Part shown: one piece after another, positions 34,450 through 45,800 of the stretch | Layout: each line of letters begins with the position of its first letter | Position numbering within the stretch: the first letter of the stretch is position 1 | Assembly: GCA_950295325.1 (NCBI GenBank) | Contig: OX485803.1 | Span: forward strand, 45,215,554-45,279,553 | Reading direction: 5' to 3' | Origin: Polytrichum commune | Lineage: Eukaryota; Streptophyta; Polytrichopsida; Polytrichales; Polytrichaceae | DNA: 64,000 bases | Position numbers and translations under genes: made by a program | Notes under the pieces: model-generated | The model's database searches: none | What the model was told of the DNA's origin: nothing | The model's input: the letters and a program-made list of their open reading frames with translations, nothing else

Positions 34450-35377
34450 GGGGTGGGGTTAAGCAGTTACAGCTATGAGATTAGAGTAAGGCATGTGTTG
34501 AGTAGCAGTAATATATGCATATATATAGGCAGTGGGTGTGTGCATTGTCGCCGTCCCTTATTTGTCGTCCACTTTCCTTGCCAGGGCGGACGGGAGTGGC
34601 AGAGGAGAGGGGGCGGAAGGAGAGGTGGCGTTATAAAGGCAGTCGTTAGGAGTCAGGTGGGGCTGGGGCTCAAGCAGCAGAACCAAGCAGGGCCGTAGGG
34701 TGTTTCACTCTGTTTTTGGATCCAGGCAGGCAGGCAGGCCAGGCCCCTTTTTCTCTCTCGTCTGTTGTGTATTTGAGTGCGAGTGTCGTGTGTGGAAGCC
34801 ACCCGAATGCGCACTGGCTTACCCCTCACAGGCAGCTAACTCCCAGCTCTCTGCCACGCGCTTTTCCCCTCCCCTCCCCTCCCCCTTACTTATTCACCTC
34901 CAATTCCCTCTTGGCCTCATCATCGCCGTAACTCATCCTCCCCGGATTCGGCATGCTTCTCGACTCCCTCCCCTTCCCTCCATTCGCTGCGAGTGGGAGT
35001 GCGAGTGACTCAAGGCGGACTTAAGAAGTAGAAAGGCAAGCGGCAGAGTGGGCGCACAGCAGCTCGGCATCTCTCTCTCTCTCTCTGCTTTTTCCCTGCC
35101 GCCATCAACGCGCTTTGGGCTCTGTTCGGGAGCGCAGATTTCTCTCAATCTCTCTCGGGTTCCAGTCGGTTGCTCTTTGTGAGAGTTTCGGTCTTCTTCG
35201 GTTGTTACGAGATTTGGCAGCTTTTAGTGCGAGTTCGGGCGGCCAAAAGGTGGCGGTTTTGAGCAGATTGCGGTAGGGGGTGTGTGTGTGTGGAGTGTGG
35301 CGGGGTTGGGTTTGTTGTCGTGGACAACATCTGAGGAAGGGATAGGCAGGGTAGACAAAATTGGTGTCTTACAGAAC
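34450..35377 (+). promoter_or_regulatory. Promoter and long leader of the casein kinase 1 gene
   Basis: Base composition changes to GC-rich here. Two TATA-like boxes are present: TATATATAGG at 34520-34529 and TATAAAGG at 34632-34639. Transcription starting about 30 bases below either would give a leader of roughly 700-830 bases, if unspliced. The leader is rich in CT runs (for example 35071-35086), a usual feature of plant core promoters and leaders. Two upstream AUG frames lie in it: 34807-34839 (10 codons plus stop) and 34953-35024 (23 codons plus stop). Both end before the main ATG and could lower translation. Confidence 0.5.
34953..35024 (+). promoter_or_regulatory. Upstream reading frame in the kinase leader
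   Basis: A 23-codon frame (start MLLDSLPFPP) ending in TAA at 35024, 353 bases before the kinase ATG. No other ATG occurs between it and 35378. A shorter one precedes it at 34807-34839. Both count only if transcription starts at the TATA-like boxes proposed above. Confidence 0.35.
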
Positions 35378-36691
35378 ATGGACTCCGGGGGAGACAGGCG
35401 GAGAGCCCCCCACAAAGTATCTCGAGAGGAGGATCAGTACCGATCAATGGAAGAAAAGCACCACCAGCAACAACAACAAGAGCAACAACAACAAACACTC
35501 CTCCTAAGCAACCACGAGCGGTCCCGGCGGCAACTGATTGCGAAATCCAAGGACGACTCGCCACCGATGAGTCCCAACGGGCGGTTACGCACAGTGGCCA
35601 ACAAGTACGCAATTGGGCGGATCGTGGGGAGCGGGGCGTTTTGCAAGGTGTACGAGGGGGCGGACCTGACGAGCCAGGAGATAGTTGGCATAAAGCTGGA
35701 GGATTCGAGGACGGACAATGCACAACTCCATCACGAGTCACGTTTGTATAGCATTCTCAAGGGAGGGAAAGGGGTGCCCAACATGCGGTGGTTTGGGAGG
35801 GAGCATGACTACAATGTGCTTGTGCTGGATCTTCTGGGGCCCAACTTGTTACATCTGTTTCAGGTATGTAACCAGAGATTCTCCCTCAAGACGGTCATCA
35901 TGCTGGCCTACCAGATGATTGATCGAGTGGAGTATGTGCATTCCCGGGGACTAGTGCACCGGGACTTGAAGCCTGACAACTTCCTCATGGGGTGTGGGAG
36001 GCAAGGCAACCAAGTGTTCATCATAGACTTCGGGCTTGCGAAAGAGTATATTGACCCCAACACGAGGAAGCATATCCCTTACCGAGATAAGAAGAGCTTC
36101 ACGGGGACGGCTCGGTATGCGAGCCTGAACCAGCATTTTGGCATAGAGCATAGTAGGCGAGACGACATAGAATCTATTGGCTACATTCTCATGTACTTCC
36201 TTAGGGGTAACCTGCCATGGCAAGGTGTGCAAAGGTACACCCCTGACCACCGGCAACATGAGCATCTTCACAACAAGATTAAGGTGAACACAAGCATTGA
36301 GGAGCTTTGTGAGGGTTATCCTTTGGAATTTGCTGCTTTTTTGCATCATGCCAGGTCTCTAAGCTTCTCCCAGGAGCCTGATTACTCTTATTTGCGCCGC
36401 TTGTTCCGAGACTTGTTCATAGAGAAGGGATTCCAGCTTGACCATGTGTATGACTGGACAGTCAACCACCAGCCTCACAACGTTAACTCCTCAAAGACCA
36501 CCATCACCACCACCAATACTACTGCTACTCAAGAGCAGTTACCCAAAAGACCGGAAACCATCGCCGCTACAAGAAGACCCGATCTTACTAAAAGACCCAA
36601 CCCATCATCTTACATGGGTCATGTACAATACACTCCGCCTTTGAGCAACCCAGAGTTTCGACATAAGGTTCCTGTCATCGCAGCCAACTAG
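35378..36691 (+). CDS. Casein kinase 1 family Ser/Thr protein kinase, intronless
   Basis: This 437-residue protein has a full CK1 kinase domain (about residues 77-362). CK1 enzymes phosphorylate Ser/Thr near acidic or already phosphorylated residues, in the cytoplasm and nucleus. Visible motifs: glycine loop GSGAFCKVYEG (84-94), ATP-binding Lys106 (GIKLE), helix-C Glu120, catalytic loop HRDLKPDN (194-201), DFG (217-219), the CK1-specific SLN in place of APE (249-251), and RRDDIES (260-266). The ATG at 35378 is chosen because it is the first in-frame ATG and has A at -3 and G at +4. Openness upstream to 35282 has only a GTG. The N-terminal extension is H/Q-rich (29-39); the C-terminal tail (from 363) is T/N-rich and basic. 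Oddities: the third loop glycine is Cys89, the usual TKKQKY segment is replaced (about 288-296), and there are no introns, whereas plant CK1 genes normally have many. A retrogene is likely. Confidence 0.95.
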   Translation: MDSGGDRRRAPHKVSREEDQYRSMEEKHHQQQQQEQQQQTLLLSNHERSRRQLIAKSKDDSPPMSPNGRLRTVANKYAIGRIVGSGAFCKVYEGADLTSQEIVGIKLEDSRTDNAQLHHESRLYSILKGGKGVPNMRWFGREHDYNVLVLDLLGPNLLHLFQVCNQRFSLKTVIMLAYQMIDRVEYVHSRGLVHRDLKPDNFLMGCGRQGNQVFIIDFGLAKEYIDPNTRKHIPYRDKKSFTGTARYASLNQHFGIEHSRRDDIESIGYILMYFLRGNLPWQGVQRYTPDHRQHEHLHNKIKVNTSIEELCEGYPLEFAAFLHHARSLSFSQEPDYSYLRRLFRDLFIEKGFQLDHVYDWTVNHQPHNVNSSKTTITTTNTTATQEQLPKRPETIAATRRPDLTKRPNPSSYMGHVQYTPPLSNPEFRHKVPVIAAN

Positions 36692-38300
36692 AAGCTAGAA
36701 GTAGAAGAGGAAGTAGAAGGAGGAGGAGGCATCTCCTCATGTAAACTATTAACTGTACAACCTTTTTTGCAGCCAAAATGGCAGGAACCACTTCTGAACC
36801 AAACTACTAACTCTGAAATAGCATCATCCTTTATTGATCTACCAAGTAGTCGCAACGATAAAACACTCTCATTAGGTTAAGGCTATAGACAGAGGTGTAG
36901 ATTTTCAAGTGTGTAGGGTGTAATTCTAGTGCTTGCGGGATGACGATGATGACGATGGAGTTCGCATACATAGGTGGAGGGTCTTTGGTCTCGGTTAATT
37001 GCACACGGCCATGTCCTCTTCAATGTCAATCACAGTAATTGACAAGAAATGATAAATTGTCACTCAAATTATCGCACCAGGTGCAATTGTTGTCTGCCTT
37101 GTGTTGTTGTTGATGAGTCGTTGGTGTTGGTGTTGATGTTCCCTTGTGTTACATGCATGTTTGTTTGTTTTTTCGCTTCAGCAATGGAATTTTTATAGCT
37201 GAGTTGTAACATGCAAACTTCTGTGGAGATGTGAGTTTCGTTCAACTAGGTTGTTATTCCATTGTTAATGCATTTGTGTCTGCTTGGTGGCTCTTCTCTT
37301 TTGCCTCCTCCAACAGCATGTTGCGATGTAATGCAGATCATGTACTGCTTTGATTGCACGTAATACTGAGGATTCAAGAAGAATTTTGAATTCATTGTAA
37401 CTTTGCATTATATGTGGGTTTATAAATTCCCTCATACTAATCAACCCTTAATGAACCAGCTACAAACTGTAAATGAATCGCGAGGATCTGACACAGCAAC
37501 ATTTCAAGCTGGACGTATGCATTGCACATTGAGGAATTCATTTTGAGCAATTCATTGTAAACTCTGGACATCCGTGGTGATGTATCTTTCTTATAATTGC
37601 ATGTCACAGAGGTATAATTGCTTGGAAGGATTGGTAGATTTTGCAGCTCGTCTTTTAATATTGTTGTGGCTTTTCAGATTGAATTGCTATCAACTACAGT
37701 ACTTAGAAGATTGCAAGTGACATGCATTTGTTGATCACATTTTCAGTTATGCATATGGACTTACTGACTGTCCTCTGTTTCTTGTCTGTTAGTTAAAGAT
37801 GCAGTTCTTGGTGGATTTTTGACGACATTCAGGTGCACATGCACACCGCAGGTCAACTTGCAGGCCATCTTTGGGAAGATTATGCTTGATAGTGGAAGTG
37901 GACTGAAGGTGCACTTTGTTGCAAGAATTTTTTTTAAGGGTTGCTTTTAGTCATGTTGAACTGCCAGTTGTAAATTTCGAAGTCGAGGTGTGATGCTTTA
38001 TTTTATCATCTTGTGTAATCCTTGAAGAGGGAGTCTGAAAGATAGAACAAGCACACTCTTCAGATAGGCTTCCAGCTGAGAAGCACATGACTGGTTCTCT
38101 TATCTTTTTGCAATTTAGAAGTGCCACTGTGGTGGTGAAATTGGTGGACAATATTCGAATTTGATGATGCATTCGGTCAATTGATTGGAGTGATCATCTT
38201 TGTAACGTCAGTTATGTCTGTCAAGAGGATTTAGAAAAGCTGCATACAAACAATAGATGTCGCTAATAAAATAAATGCATACAATTTCCCCTTGACTAAC
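36692..38300 (+). other. 3' flank of the kinase gene
   Basis: No further gene is supported. The DNA is neither obviously repetitive nor open. A canonical AATAAA lies only at 38265-38270, 1.57 kb past the stop. Weaker plant-style signals may be used closer to the stop, so the true end of the transcript is unknown. A poly-A stretch of the kind a fresh retrocopy carries is not seen. Confidence 0.35.
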
Positions 38301-38309
38301 ACCTACTTG

Positions 38310-38815
38310 TGCCACACTGCATCAAACATAAGGTAAGCTAAGCTGGAGCTCTATGCAACGATTTTACCTGGCTTTTGTATAATGCATAATAGATATTAGA
38401 CACGTCCCAACCTGACTAGAACGTAATTGATTATATTCATGGGCTTCATTTGTGCTACCTACTTATCTTGATTCAACAAGCAAAAGATTACCAGAACAGC
38501 ATTCAAGGCTGTTGAACATATAACCTAACTGTATATGTGGAATGTAATTGTGGATCCAAAATCGGGTGTTGTCCATTCAATCCAAGCAACTGGTACTTCG
38601 CACTGTAAAGTGCTTCCTGTCTCTTTGAGTCAATTAACTTATATAGTAGCACTACATTTATTGCTCAAGAATGTGTACTTTTGGTACTCATGTGGCAGTG
38701 GCCTCCCCATAGCCTCTGCCCGGCCGGCATGGGGAAAGGTCGCCCTGCCACCTCATTGGACTTCATTTCCTAGCACCTTCCATGGCACTAAAACCTGCCC
38801 CCAAATAGGGTTGTT
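38310..38815. other. Intergenic DNA
   Basis: A 189-codon open frame (38535-39104, +) begins here but runs into the Tigger-like end at 38819 and has no protein motif. I treat it as chance. Confidence 0.4.
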
Positions 38816-38818
38816 GTT

Positions 38819-39480
38819 AATACAGTCTAACCTCGTAAATACGACACCCTCGATATTACGACACATTTTTGTGAGACCAAACTTTTTAGTTCAAAACTCC
38901 CTCTTTTATTCGCCTATGGCACTCGATAATGCGACATTGAGAATCTTCATTTTGTCATATCAAAGAGGTTCCTTTCATCTATGTTATGCACATTTAAAAT
39001 ACATCCATTTTCACTTGGGAACTACTTGGGAACTTCATTGTAGAACGGACATGGTTAGGGTTAATGTGGCTTCCTGCCTAGTATGTTTCCTTGTACACGG
39101 GTGATATAGTATCACCAATATCTTGATGCTAAATGTCATACATCATTGTTGTCTAGTTTCTTATTAGAAAACTCTTTATATTTTGGTGTCAATGATTTTT
39201 TTTATTTTTTTTTCCAAAAGTCAATAGGGAAGTTAGATAAGATGACAATTGCTAACTTGAGTAGGCAACACCAAAGATTTTTGGACTCTTATTTTAAGAG
39301 TTATTGAGAATATTTGTATTTGTTTGGAGTTACAAGTTATTATTTATCATCTATATTTATTATATATATATAAGCTCATATTACTTATGTTTTTAATCCC
39401 TCAATAATACAACAACTTTATGCCATTTGTCATATTAATGAGAAGATGACACCTTGATAATACGACTTTTTATTATGTTT
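38819..39480 (+). mobile_element. Possible Tigger/pogo-like element end
   Basis: The block TACAGTCTAACCTCGTAAAT followed by ACGACACCCTCGATATTACGAC looks like the terminal repeat of Tc1/mariner-superfamily pogo or Tigger-like elements, which start CAGT...AACCTCG next to a TA. Similar words recur at 38930-38960 (CTCGATAATGCGACATTGAG) and 39400-39465 (CTTGATAATACGAC), as in a non-autonomous element with internal terminal-like repeats. No inverted right end and no transposase can be seen, so the boundary at 39480 is a guess. Confidence 0.35.
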
Positions 39481-39489
39481 CCCAAATGT

Positions 39490-40655
39490 ATCATACTAAA
39501 GAGGGAGAACAATATATTGACCTTGATTTAGGTGTTATTTTGGCTTTAAACAACAATCTGAGGGTTCTACATAGCAAACGACTACTTTCTCCAATGCTTT
39601 GTGCACAATTGTGTATAACTTTGAGCTTTACCCACTATACTAATTGGGTTCATTTTAGTTTGACTAACAATAAATTTTGGCATTGCATAAATATTCATAA
39701 TAATTCTAATAGTAAGTGTAACAATATACCGACATTACCGTTGAAAATCAATTACTTTGGTGAATAAGTAAGAAGACACGCCCACACAACTCCAATTGTA
39801 AGTGAAATTAATCCTATCTTGGTTACATGGAACCACTGGACAACACATTGCTTACAATATATAGAAGGTCACATTGTGAACCTATTTAGTGTAGGCAACT
39901 TACCCAACTACACAACTTGAGTTGAGGTTGCCTTGTCTTAATCCAACACCTCCAATAATGGAATATCTACTTCAAGGTTGAATTATGGTGGTCAATATTG
40001 TTAGGTGATGGCTCACCTTCTAAAATTGTACTCAACCTAGACAATGACCGAATTACATCTTACCATGAAACTAATTTCATGAAGGCAAGTAGCACGATGT
40101 GAAAGTGAATTCACTCACCAATCTTGCTCTTGTGTTCACCTACGTCAAAAATTTCTCATATTGTTCATTTGGGGTGAACGAGTGTCTCATAAGCACCCAA
40201 AATGCACAACATAGAAGTAATAGGAAGTCTACTTTAAACAACACAAGTGTTTCCCATTGGGATAGGGAGCCCCGTGGGCGGGGGGGGGGGGGGGGTGAGG
40301 GCTTCATTTACAAGTGCCTTGAAGTGGAGATTCTCTAAATAATCGACTTCCTAGGTTTTGGCAACAATTCCATATGCTCATTCCAACCACAAAGCTCATA
40401 TGTGTTTCAAATCCTTGTTGCCCACCAAATTCACTTCATTGCTTTTCAATGTTTGTCAATGTTGTAAAGATTTGCCTTCGTTGACAACCTAATACATGTA
40501 GTTGAAACAATCCTAAAGCAAGCTATTCACACTTGGCCGTATGCAACTTCGTAATTCTCGACCGGCCTCGTGCCTTGAAGTATACATCAAACACACTCTT
40601 TTGTAACTTACCGCCGCCTTTATGCAACTCTTCCCAACATGTGTGTGGGGCCCAT
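39490..40655. other. Gene-free stretch with a 17-G run
   Basis: Only short frames without motifs. A run of 17 G lies at 40280-40296. Confidence 0.4.
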
Positions 40656-40659
40656 TCGT

Positions 40660-41000
40660 CCCGAGCTTTGGAGGTAGGTACTTGCTATGTATAGTATCCC
40701 AATGCTACCGATGGCTCGAGCTTTGTGGAGTCTAGGTATACTCATCCATTTGTGGATGAAGGGACACTAGTTAAAGAAATCCCCTATAGGTTGATGTCCA
40801 TGTCCCTTAAAGTGGTACGCAAATTAGACTAATTTGAGGTCTCATGTGTCATTTTTGGAGTCAAATTGGCCTAACTTATTCAAGTCAAAAAAAAAAAAAA
40901 AAAAAAATAGTAGAAAATGGCTCAATGTGTTATCAAATCCCAATGAACAAGGTTACTTGGACACCACAAAGGTTTAGTCGCTATGAAGTGAGTTTGTAGA
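40660..41000 (+). repeat. Diverged copy of the 8380-9640 repeat family, with poly-A
   Basis: GAGCTTTGTGGAGTCTAGGT, CTCATCCATTTGTGGATGAAG and GGACACCACAAAGGTTTAGT have counterparts in 8380-9640. A run of 21 A (40887-40907) sits at the position of AGGGTAAAAAAAC near 9080, so it is an internal expansion and not a retroposon tail. Confidence 0.45.
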
Positions 41001-41009
41001 GAACATACT

Positions 41010-41395
41010 CACTTGGTATGATGTATGGAACTTTGTGGGCGTTCTTTGTCTCAATGCAACACCCATATATTTGACTTGAAGTTTGAAAAGGATAGCAGAT
41101 GACACACGTTGCAATCAAATTGGACTATGCAAGCTCATAATACAGACTCCAACCTAGGTTTACTACACTAAATAATGTATTTATTGTCATTTAGTATTTG
41201 AAATTACGCAAAGCTATATCCATTTATTGTATGTCTCATATCTTATCAACAAATGTCAAATTGGTTGTTTGAACATTACAAAACATTAACAAATTTAATT
41301 GGTAAAAAGAGAGTTTAAAAACAAAAGATATAGCATCGTGTAACTCCAAACAGTAAGTGACACTAAATAGCATGTTTCGTGGAATTAACATAGTT
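41010..41395. other. AT-rich spacer, nothing seen
   Basis: No gene or repeat structure recognised. Confidence 0.4.
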
Positions 41396-41399
41396 GAGA

Positions 41400-42320
41400 C
41401 GATCTACGAGAAAGAACAACATTCACTTTGACATCTCCTAATTCGTTATAACCTCGAGTTCGATCATAGAAACCAAAACAATGACTTGTGTGATTCGCAA
41501 TAGTTGACCGACCGAATGAGAGGTTTCCGGGTGCGGTGCGGTGCCGGTCCATCCGATCCGATCCGATCCAACGGCCGAAACTAGTTGTAGAGTTGGAAGG
41601 GCAATAGACACACCTTTCGTGTCTCATGCCGCAATGCCTTTGGCACCAACTTGTACACTCGAGCAATGTCCTTGGTCCTTGGCCTCTTGAGCTATTAATC
41701 AAGTGGCCCCCGGATTCACTTGCCATTTTCATGGGAGTGTCTCGTCCCCACATTCGGCCACGCATGAGTGGCGTGGCGACGCGGCACTCGTGAGGGGAGG
41801 CGGTGATGGTGACCGTGTGGCGCCGGTTCACCGGTCGAAACCACGTTCGGGTGCACCGGTGAACAAGCGATGTGGCCCTTATGCATTGATTGAGCGGAAG
41901 GGGGTGAAGTCCATGTGCGGCAAAAGGAAGTGTTAAGGGGCGAGGTAGGTTCACCTGTCACAACACACACTCCCCTCCCTCTCTTTCTCCAACTGGTCGC
42001 CTTGGGACAAGGATTTTGGAGATCTCTAAGTCATAGCTCTAGAATAGTAGTAGCAGGGCGGTGGTGTTTGTGGCGTATGATTTGGGTCAAGTGGAAGGAA
42101 GGCGTTCGTTTAGAGGCTTAAACCTTCATACCTCCGGTCCCTCGTTCAATGGACGAAGCATAGTTGGGGAACTTTTGGGTTGGGGGGGTGGGACGACGAG
42201 GGAGTATGCGGTGTTCGCTCCAAACGTGGACGGAAGCGTACTTATGGAACGATTCAAGCTTGAAGCGAGTGTTGGGAGACATTCTTTACATCCTCATCGT
42301 CTTGAATGAATAAGTGTAGC
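41400..42320. other. GC-rich block with hairpin, no gene recognised
   Basis: This is one of the few GC-rich blocks besides the kinase locus. It has open frames on both strands (up to 189 codons, 41954-41385 minus; 42061-42309 plus), as expected by chance in GC-rich DNA, and no motif that I recognise. GTTCACCGGT (41826-41835) pairs perfectly with ACCGGTGAAC (41855-41864), a 10-bp hairpin with a 19-base loop. It is not rRNA or a plastid gene as far as I can tell by reading. Confidence 0.35.
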
Positions 42321-42399
42321 CTCTTTACGTAAAGTAAGTAATTACTTTTTTGTCAACACTAATTTTGTCCATGGCCATGGTTTCCATCACAAGTACCGA

Positions 42400-42840
42400 G
42401 ATTATGCAGCTTGAGACGTGACAGAATGACGTCATTAGAATGTTCTCACGCTCATGGAAAATATCTTAATATGACGATGATGTTGGGAATATGAACCCAT
42501 GGAAATAGGTGGCATCCCAACATTGGCACGTTGTTGGGAGTAGCCCCAACCAATCCATCGGCAGTGGTGACGAGAGTGGAATGTTTTTGGGAGTTCAATG
42601 GGTGCACCCCATTCGTTCAATCGCCACACAACACGACACAAATCATGTCGAAATTCCACATAGCCTTATTGTGAGGAGTTGATACACCGGCCTATTTTGG
42701 CACCATCCATCAGTATCTCCGGTTGTGATAGTGTGAAAAGTGGTGGGCCAACATCTATTTCTCAACATAATCCCCAACAATTTCACGACTAGAAACAGAC
42801 GTGAACTCCGGTGTGATTGGGGCATGAGTTGCATCAAGTT
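42400..42840 (-). repeat. Dispersed repeat, partner of 18150-18250
   Basis: Read on the minus strand, 42835-42710 gives CATGCCCCAATCACACC, CGTGAAATTGTTGGGGATTA and TGTTGAGAAATAG, matching 18150-18250. The TGTTGGGG start could be an LTR end. The remaining sequence down to 42400 is of unknown nature. Confidence 0.35.
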
Positions 42841-42870
42841 CTAAGGTAGAGGGCCCTCATCCAATACTCT

Positions 42871-42891
42871 CCCCCCCCCCCCCCCCCCCCC
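42871..42891. repeat. Poly-C run (21 bases), the longest
   Basis: Twenty-one uninterrupted C, the longest G/C homopolymer in the window. No inverted partner was found nearby. Confidence 0.9.
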
Positions 42892-42899
42892 TCCTCCAA

Positions 42900-45800
42900 A
42901 ATCAAAATATGTCAACTGTAGGCCAATGTTAAGGTGGAAGAATGTATGCTCAAACCATTTCACCCAAACACATGAGGTATTGCATTGATGCCAAACGAGC
43001 ATTGTGATGGATAAAGTTTCATGACACCTACCAAGGGGGAGGGTCAAATTGCAGCGAGATGTTCGTATATCTCGGTAATTTATGGTTGAGTCGACACATG
43101 CTTAGTCTATTGAAGTCCAATTGGTTTTTAATAGACAACAAACTTGAGAGGGGCGTGTTTTTATTGCATCCCATCATGACAATTGTTATGAACCAAGATC
43201 CATTTATGGTTGAGTACTCCATCAAGAAAAGCAAGTGTGTGGAGTAACAATGGGAGGCAAACATGAGAGATTGGATGCAAAGGCATGTGAATACAATGAT
43301 CAAACCAATTTAGGAGATCGAATAGATGTTCAACTCTCAAATGCCTACATGTTGGCCACCCTGAAATGACTTTGGAAGCCCCTACATGCATATCAAAACT
43401 TTCAAGATTCTTATTGGCATATATGATAAGTAAACTTAAAACCCAATAGTATAAGTGTTTAGAGCGTATTGGCCAAAAATATCTCAACAATTTTCAACCA
43501 TCCAAGTATCTCCGTGTATGATATTTGAGGTTTATGTGACGAGGTGTAAAAAAAAGAGAAATTTTCACTTTGGAGAACAATACTTCTTTTGAGTTATAAA
43601 GGTATCAACTATGCAAATCACATGCAAATTAAAACTTCCACAAATGCCACATTTTGAATATTTGAGGGTCCTTGCTATGGAAATTAATTGTTGTAAAATC
43701 AATCTCAGTCTTTCAATAAAGGTATTTGTGGGCCCTATTTTCCGAATCCAAACGGTAGACGTGGTATGAGTGATATAGCAAAGCTTATAAGAAAAACATT
43801 GGTACATAAATTCCAAAAGTTGAGGGGTATATGACCCCCAAACAGTCAACAACCTAACCCCCTTGAACGAACTAGTTGGGGGTGCAAATACACTAGAAAT
43901 TCCAAATGGTGTGCCTTTCGCAAAAATCCACACGTGTCAAATCTAGTTTGATATAGATCTTTTTTTCACCTATGGATTCCAAGTTGTATAGCACCTAATA
44001 TACTAACACATCAAAAATATATGGATCAAATGAAGTTGACAAAACCCATGAAAAACACATGCATTTTGGCACATTTGAGTTTCTTGAGCAAATAGGGGGT
44101 AGAAGCAATGAAGAGGAGGGATGATTTTGGAATGCACATTTTCAATGGCCTTGTTGGTTGCCAAGAAGCTATGTGCTCTTCCAATTATAAAATATAGCTC
44201 TTAGCATAAATTATTTATCTTTTCAAAACATGCAAATGTTGTTTCATGCATACAATATTCCAATCCAAAATGAACCCATAATCCTCCCATTTTTTGGTGC
44301 ACTTAAGATTGTTTGGAAATAACATTTAATCAAACATAATACAAAAATCTCGCATTGTTGAGATGGGTGGTCCCAAAGTAAGAGGTGCCACGCCTATTGA
44401 TGAGGATTTGGAGATCATTGTGAGGAGCCAATTGGAACCCATTTTTTAATTCTTGATTCTCTAACTCACAAATGCATCCCATAGGTTGGATCACGGTCCA
44501 AGAGTGAACATTTCAACTCCCCGTGCACTCCTCTCTTTTTTTTTGGGGGGGGGGGGGGGTTAGTAGACCACACTATCCCCGACCATTCATGCGGTGGCTC
44601 AAAGTGACTCCCCTTTGGTCCCCCGAGGGTTTTGAGGGTTGACTCCATTGGTTTCCCTAAAGGTTGCATATAAACCTTTCTTTGATATTAGGCCTACTAA
44701 TGTATGTACACCTCGATGTGCCGACCTTGATGTTGTGACTTGTCATCGTCAACTTACGAACCGTTTAAGAACGCAACATATTCGCATTGGTGTAACACCC
44801 AAAACCGGTCCCAATTATGACTGTACATTACCTACAAAACCAAGCTCAACCCTCAAGGAACATCAAGTTATCCACTTACATGAGTCACACCCAAAACAAG
44901 TGCAAAGTATCAGCCAACTCCAATGGAAGGGACGATCCAAACAAGCCAATGAAGACCCAACTTTCTACCCATATTCCAAGGGATCCAAATGTATATTGGT
45001 ATATGTTACACCTTGCCCAAGAGGGTACTTGTAAAGCTCCTTGGGCTTAGGCCCCTTTGAGCTTAAAGTGCACTTTAGGTGTGTGTGTGAGAGAGATAGA
45101 TGATGCCAAAATAAATGAGACACGCTTCACCCTTGGTTGTAAACTAAGCTCATATTTAACCTGACATGGAATGTTGAATGGATATTCAACATCGTTCAAT
45201 ATCATCGATAACTCTAGAAACAAGTCTTAAACTGAACTATTTGAACCTTGACATGAGTGAATTCAAAATATCTAGTTCAACAAAATATCTTCATTGTCAT
45301 TGAGTGAACCATAACGGTGGGTGGATCGGCAATCGAGTCATAGGACGGTAATCCTCAAGTAGTATTTTGGCCAAGTAGGCATATTGATTTTAAAGTTTCA
45401 CACTAAAACTTTTGGTTTTTAACCATCCTTTGGCAACTCCAAAATTAATGATTGTCTATGTCAACATTCAGTTTCTCAAATACATCAAGGCCCACGGGGA
45501 GGTCACTTCATTGTCAAGTTGACACCACGTGCAGACAAAGTTTGCTACCCCTATATTACATGCCATATATAATTTTAAATTTTATGATATTTTTTCTACA
45601 TATACATAACCATTGATAGTATCTTTTGTATACTTTTTTGAAATTTTTAGTCATCTTTGTTTTTTTTAGTAATTGTTTTAGTTCAATTCTGTGTCATTCT
45701 AGTTCGAAATGGTATGTTTTATGAAAAAAAAAATCATCAAATTTAATTACCACTTTGAATTATGTCATAGGTATTGTGTATATCTGCTCATGAAAAAATT

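Noticed and set aside
35282-35377. Longer kinase start at 35282
   Set aside because: The frame is open but begins with GTG and has no ATG before 35378. The first ATG, at 35378, has a strong context.
35205-35741. 178-codon minus-strand frame overlapping the kinase start
   Set aside because: It is a shadow of the GC-rich leader and N-terminal kinase coding sequence and has no motif.
38535-39104. 189-codon plus-strand frame
   Set aside because: It spans intergenic DNA and the Tigger-like end and reads as random sequence without motifs.
40887-40907. Poly-A run as a LINE or retroposon tail
   Set aside because: It lies inside a repeat whose other copy has a short A run at the same place, so it is an internal expansion.
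41385-41954. 189-codon minus-strand frame in GC-rich DNA
   Set aside because: GC-rich composition keeps several frames open on both strands here; no domain is recognisable.
41480-41960. Ribosomal RNA or organelle insertion
   Set aside because: No conserved rRNA, tRNA or plastid gene sequence could be read there.
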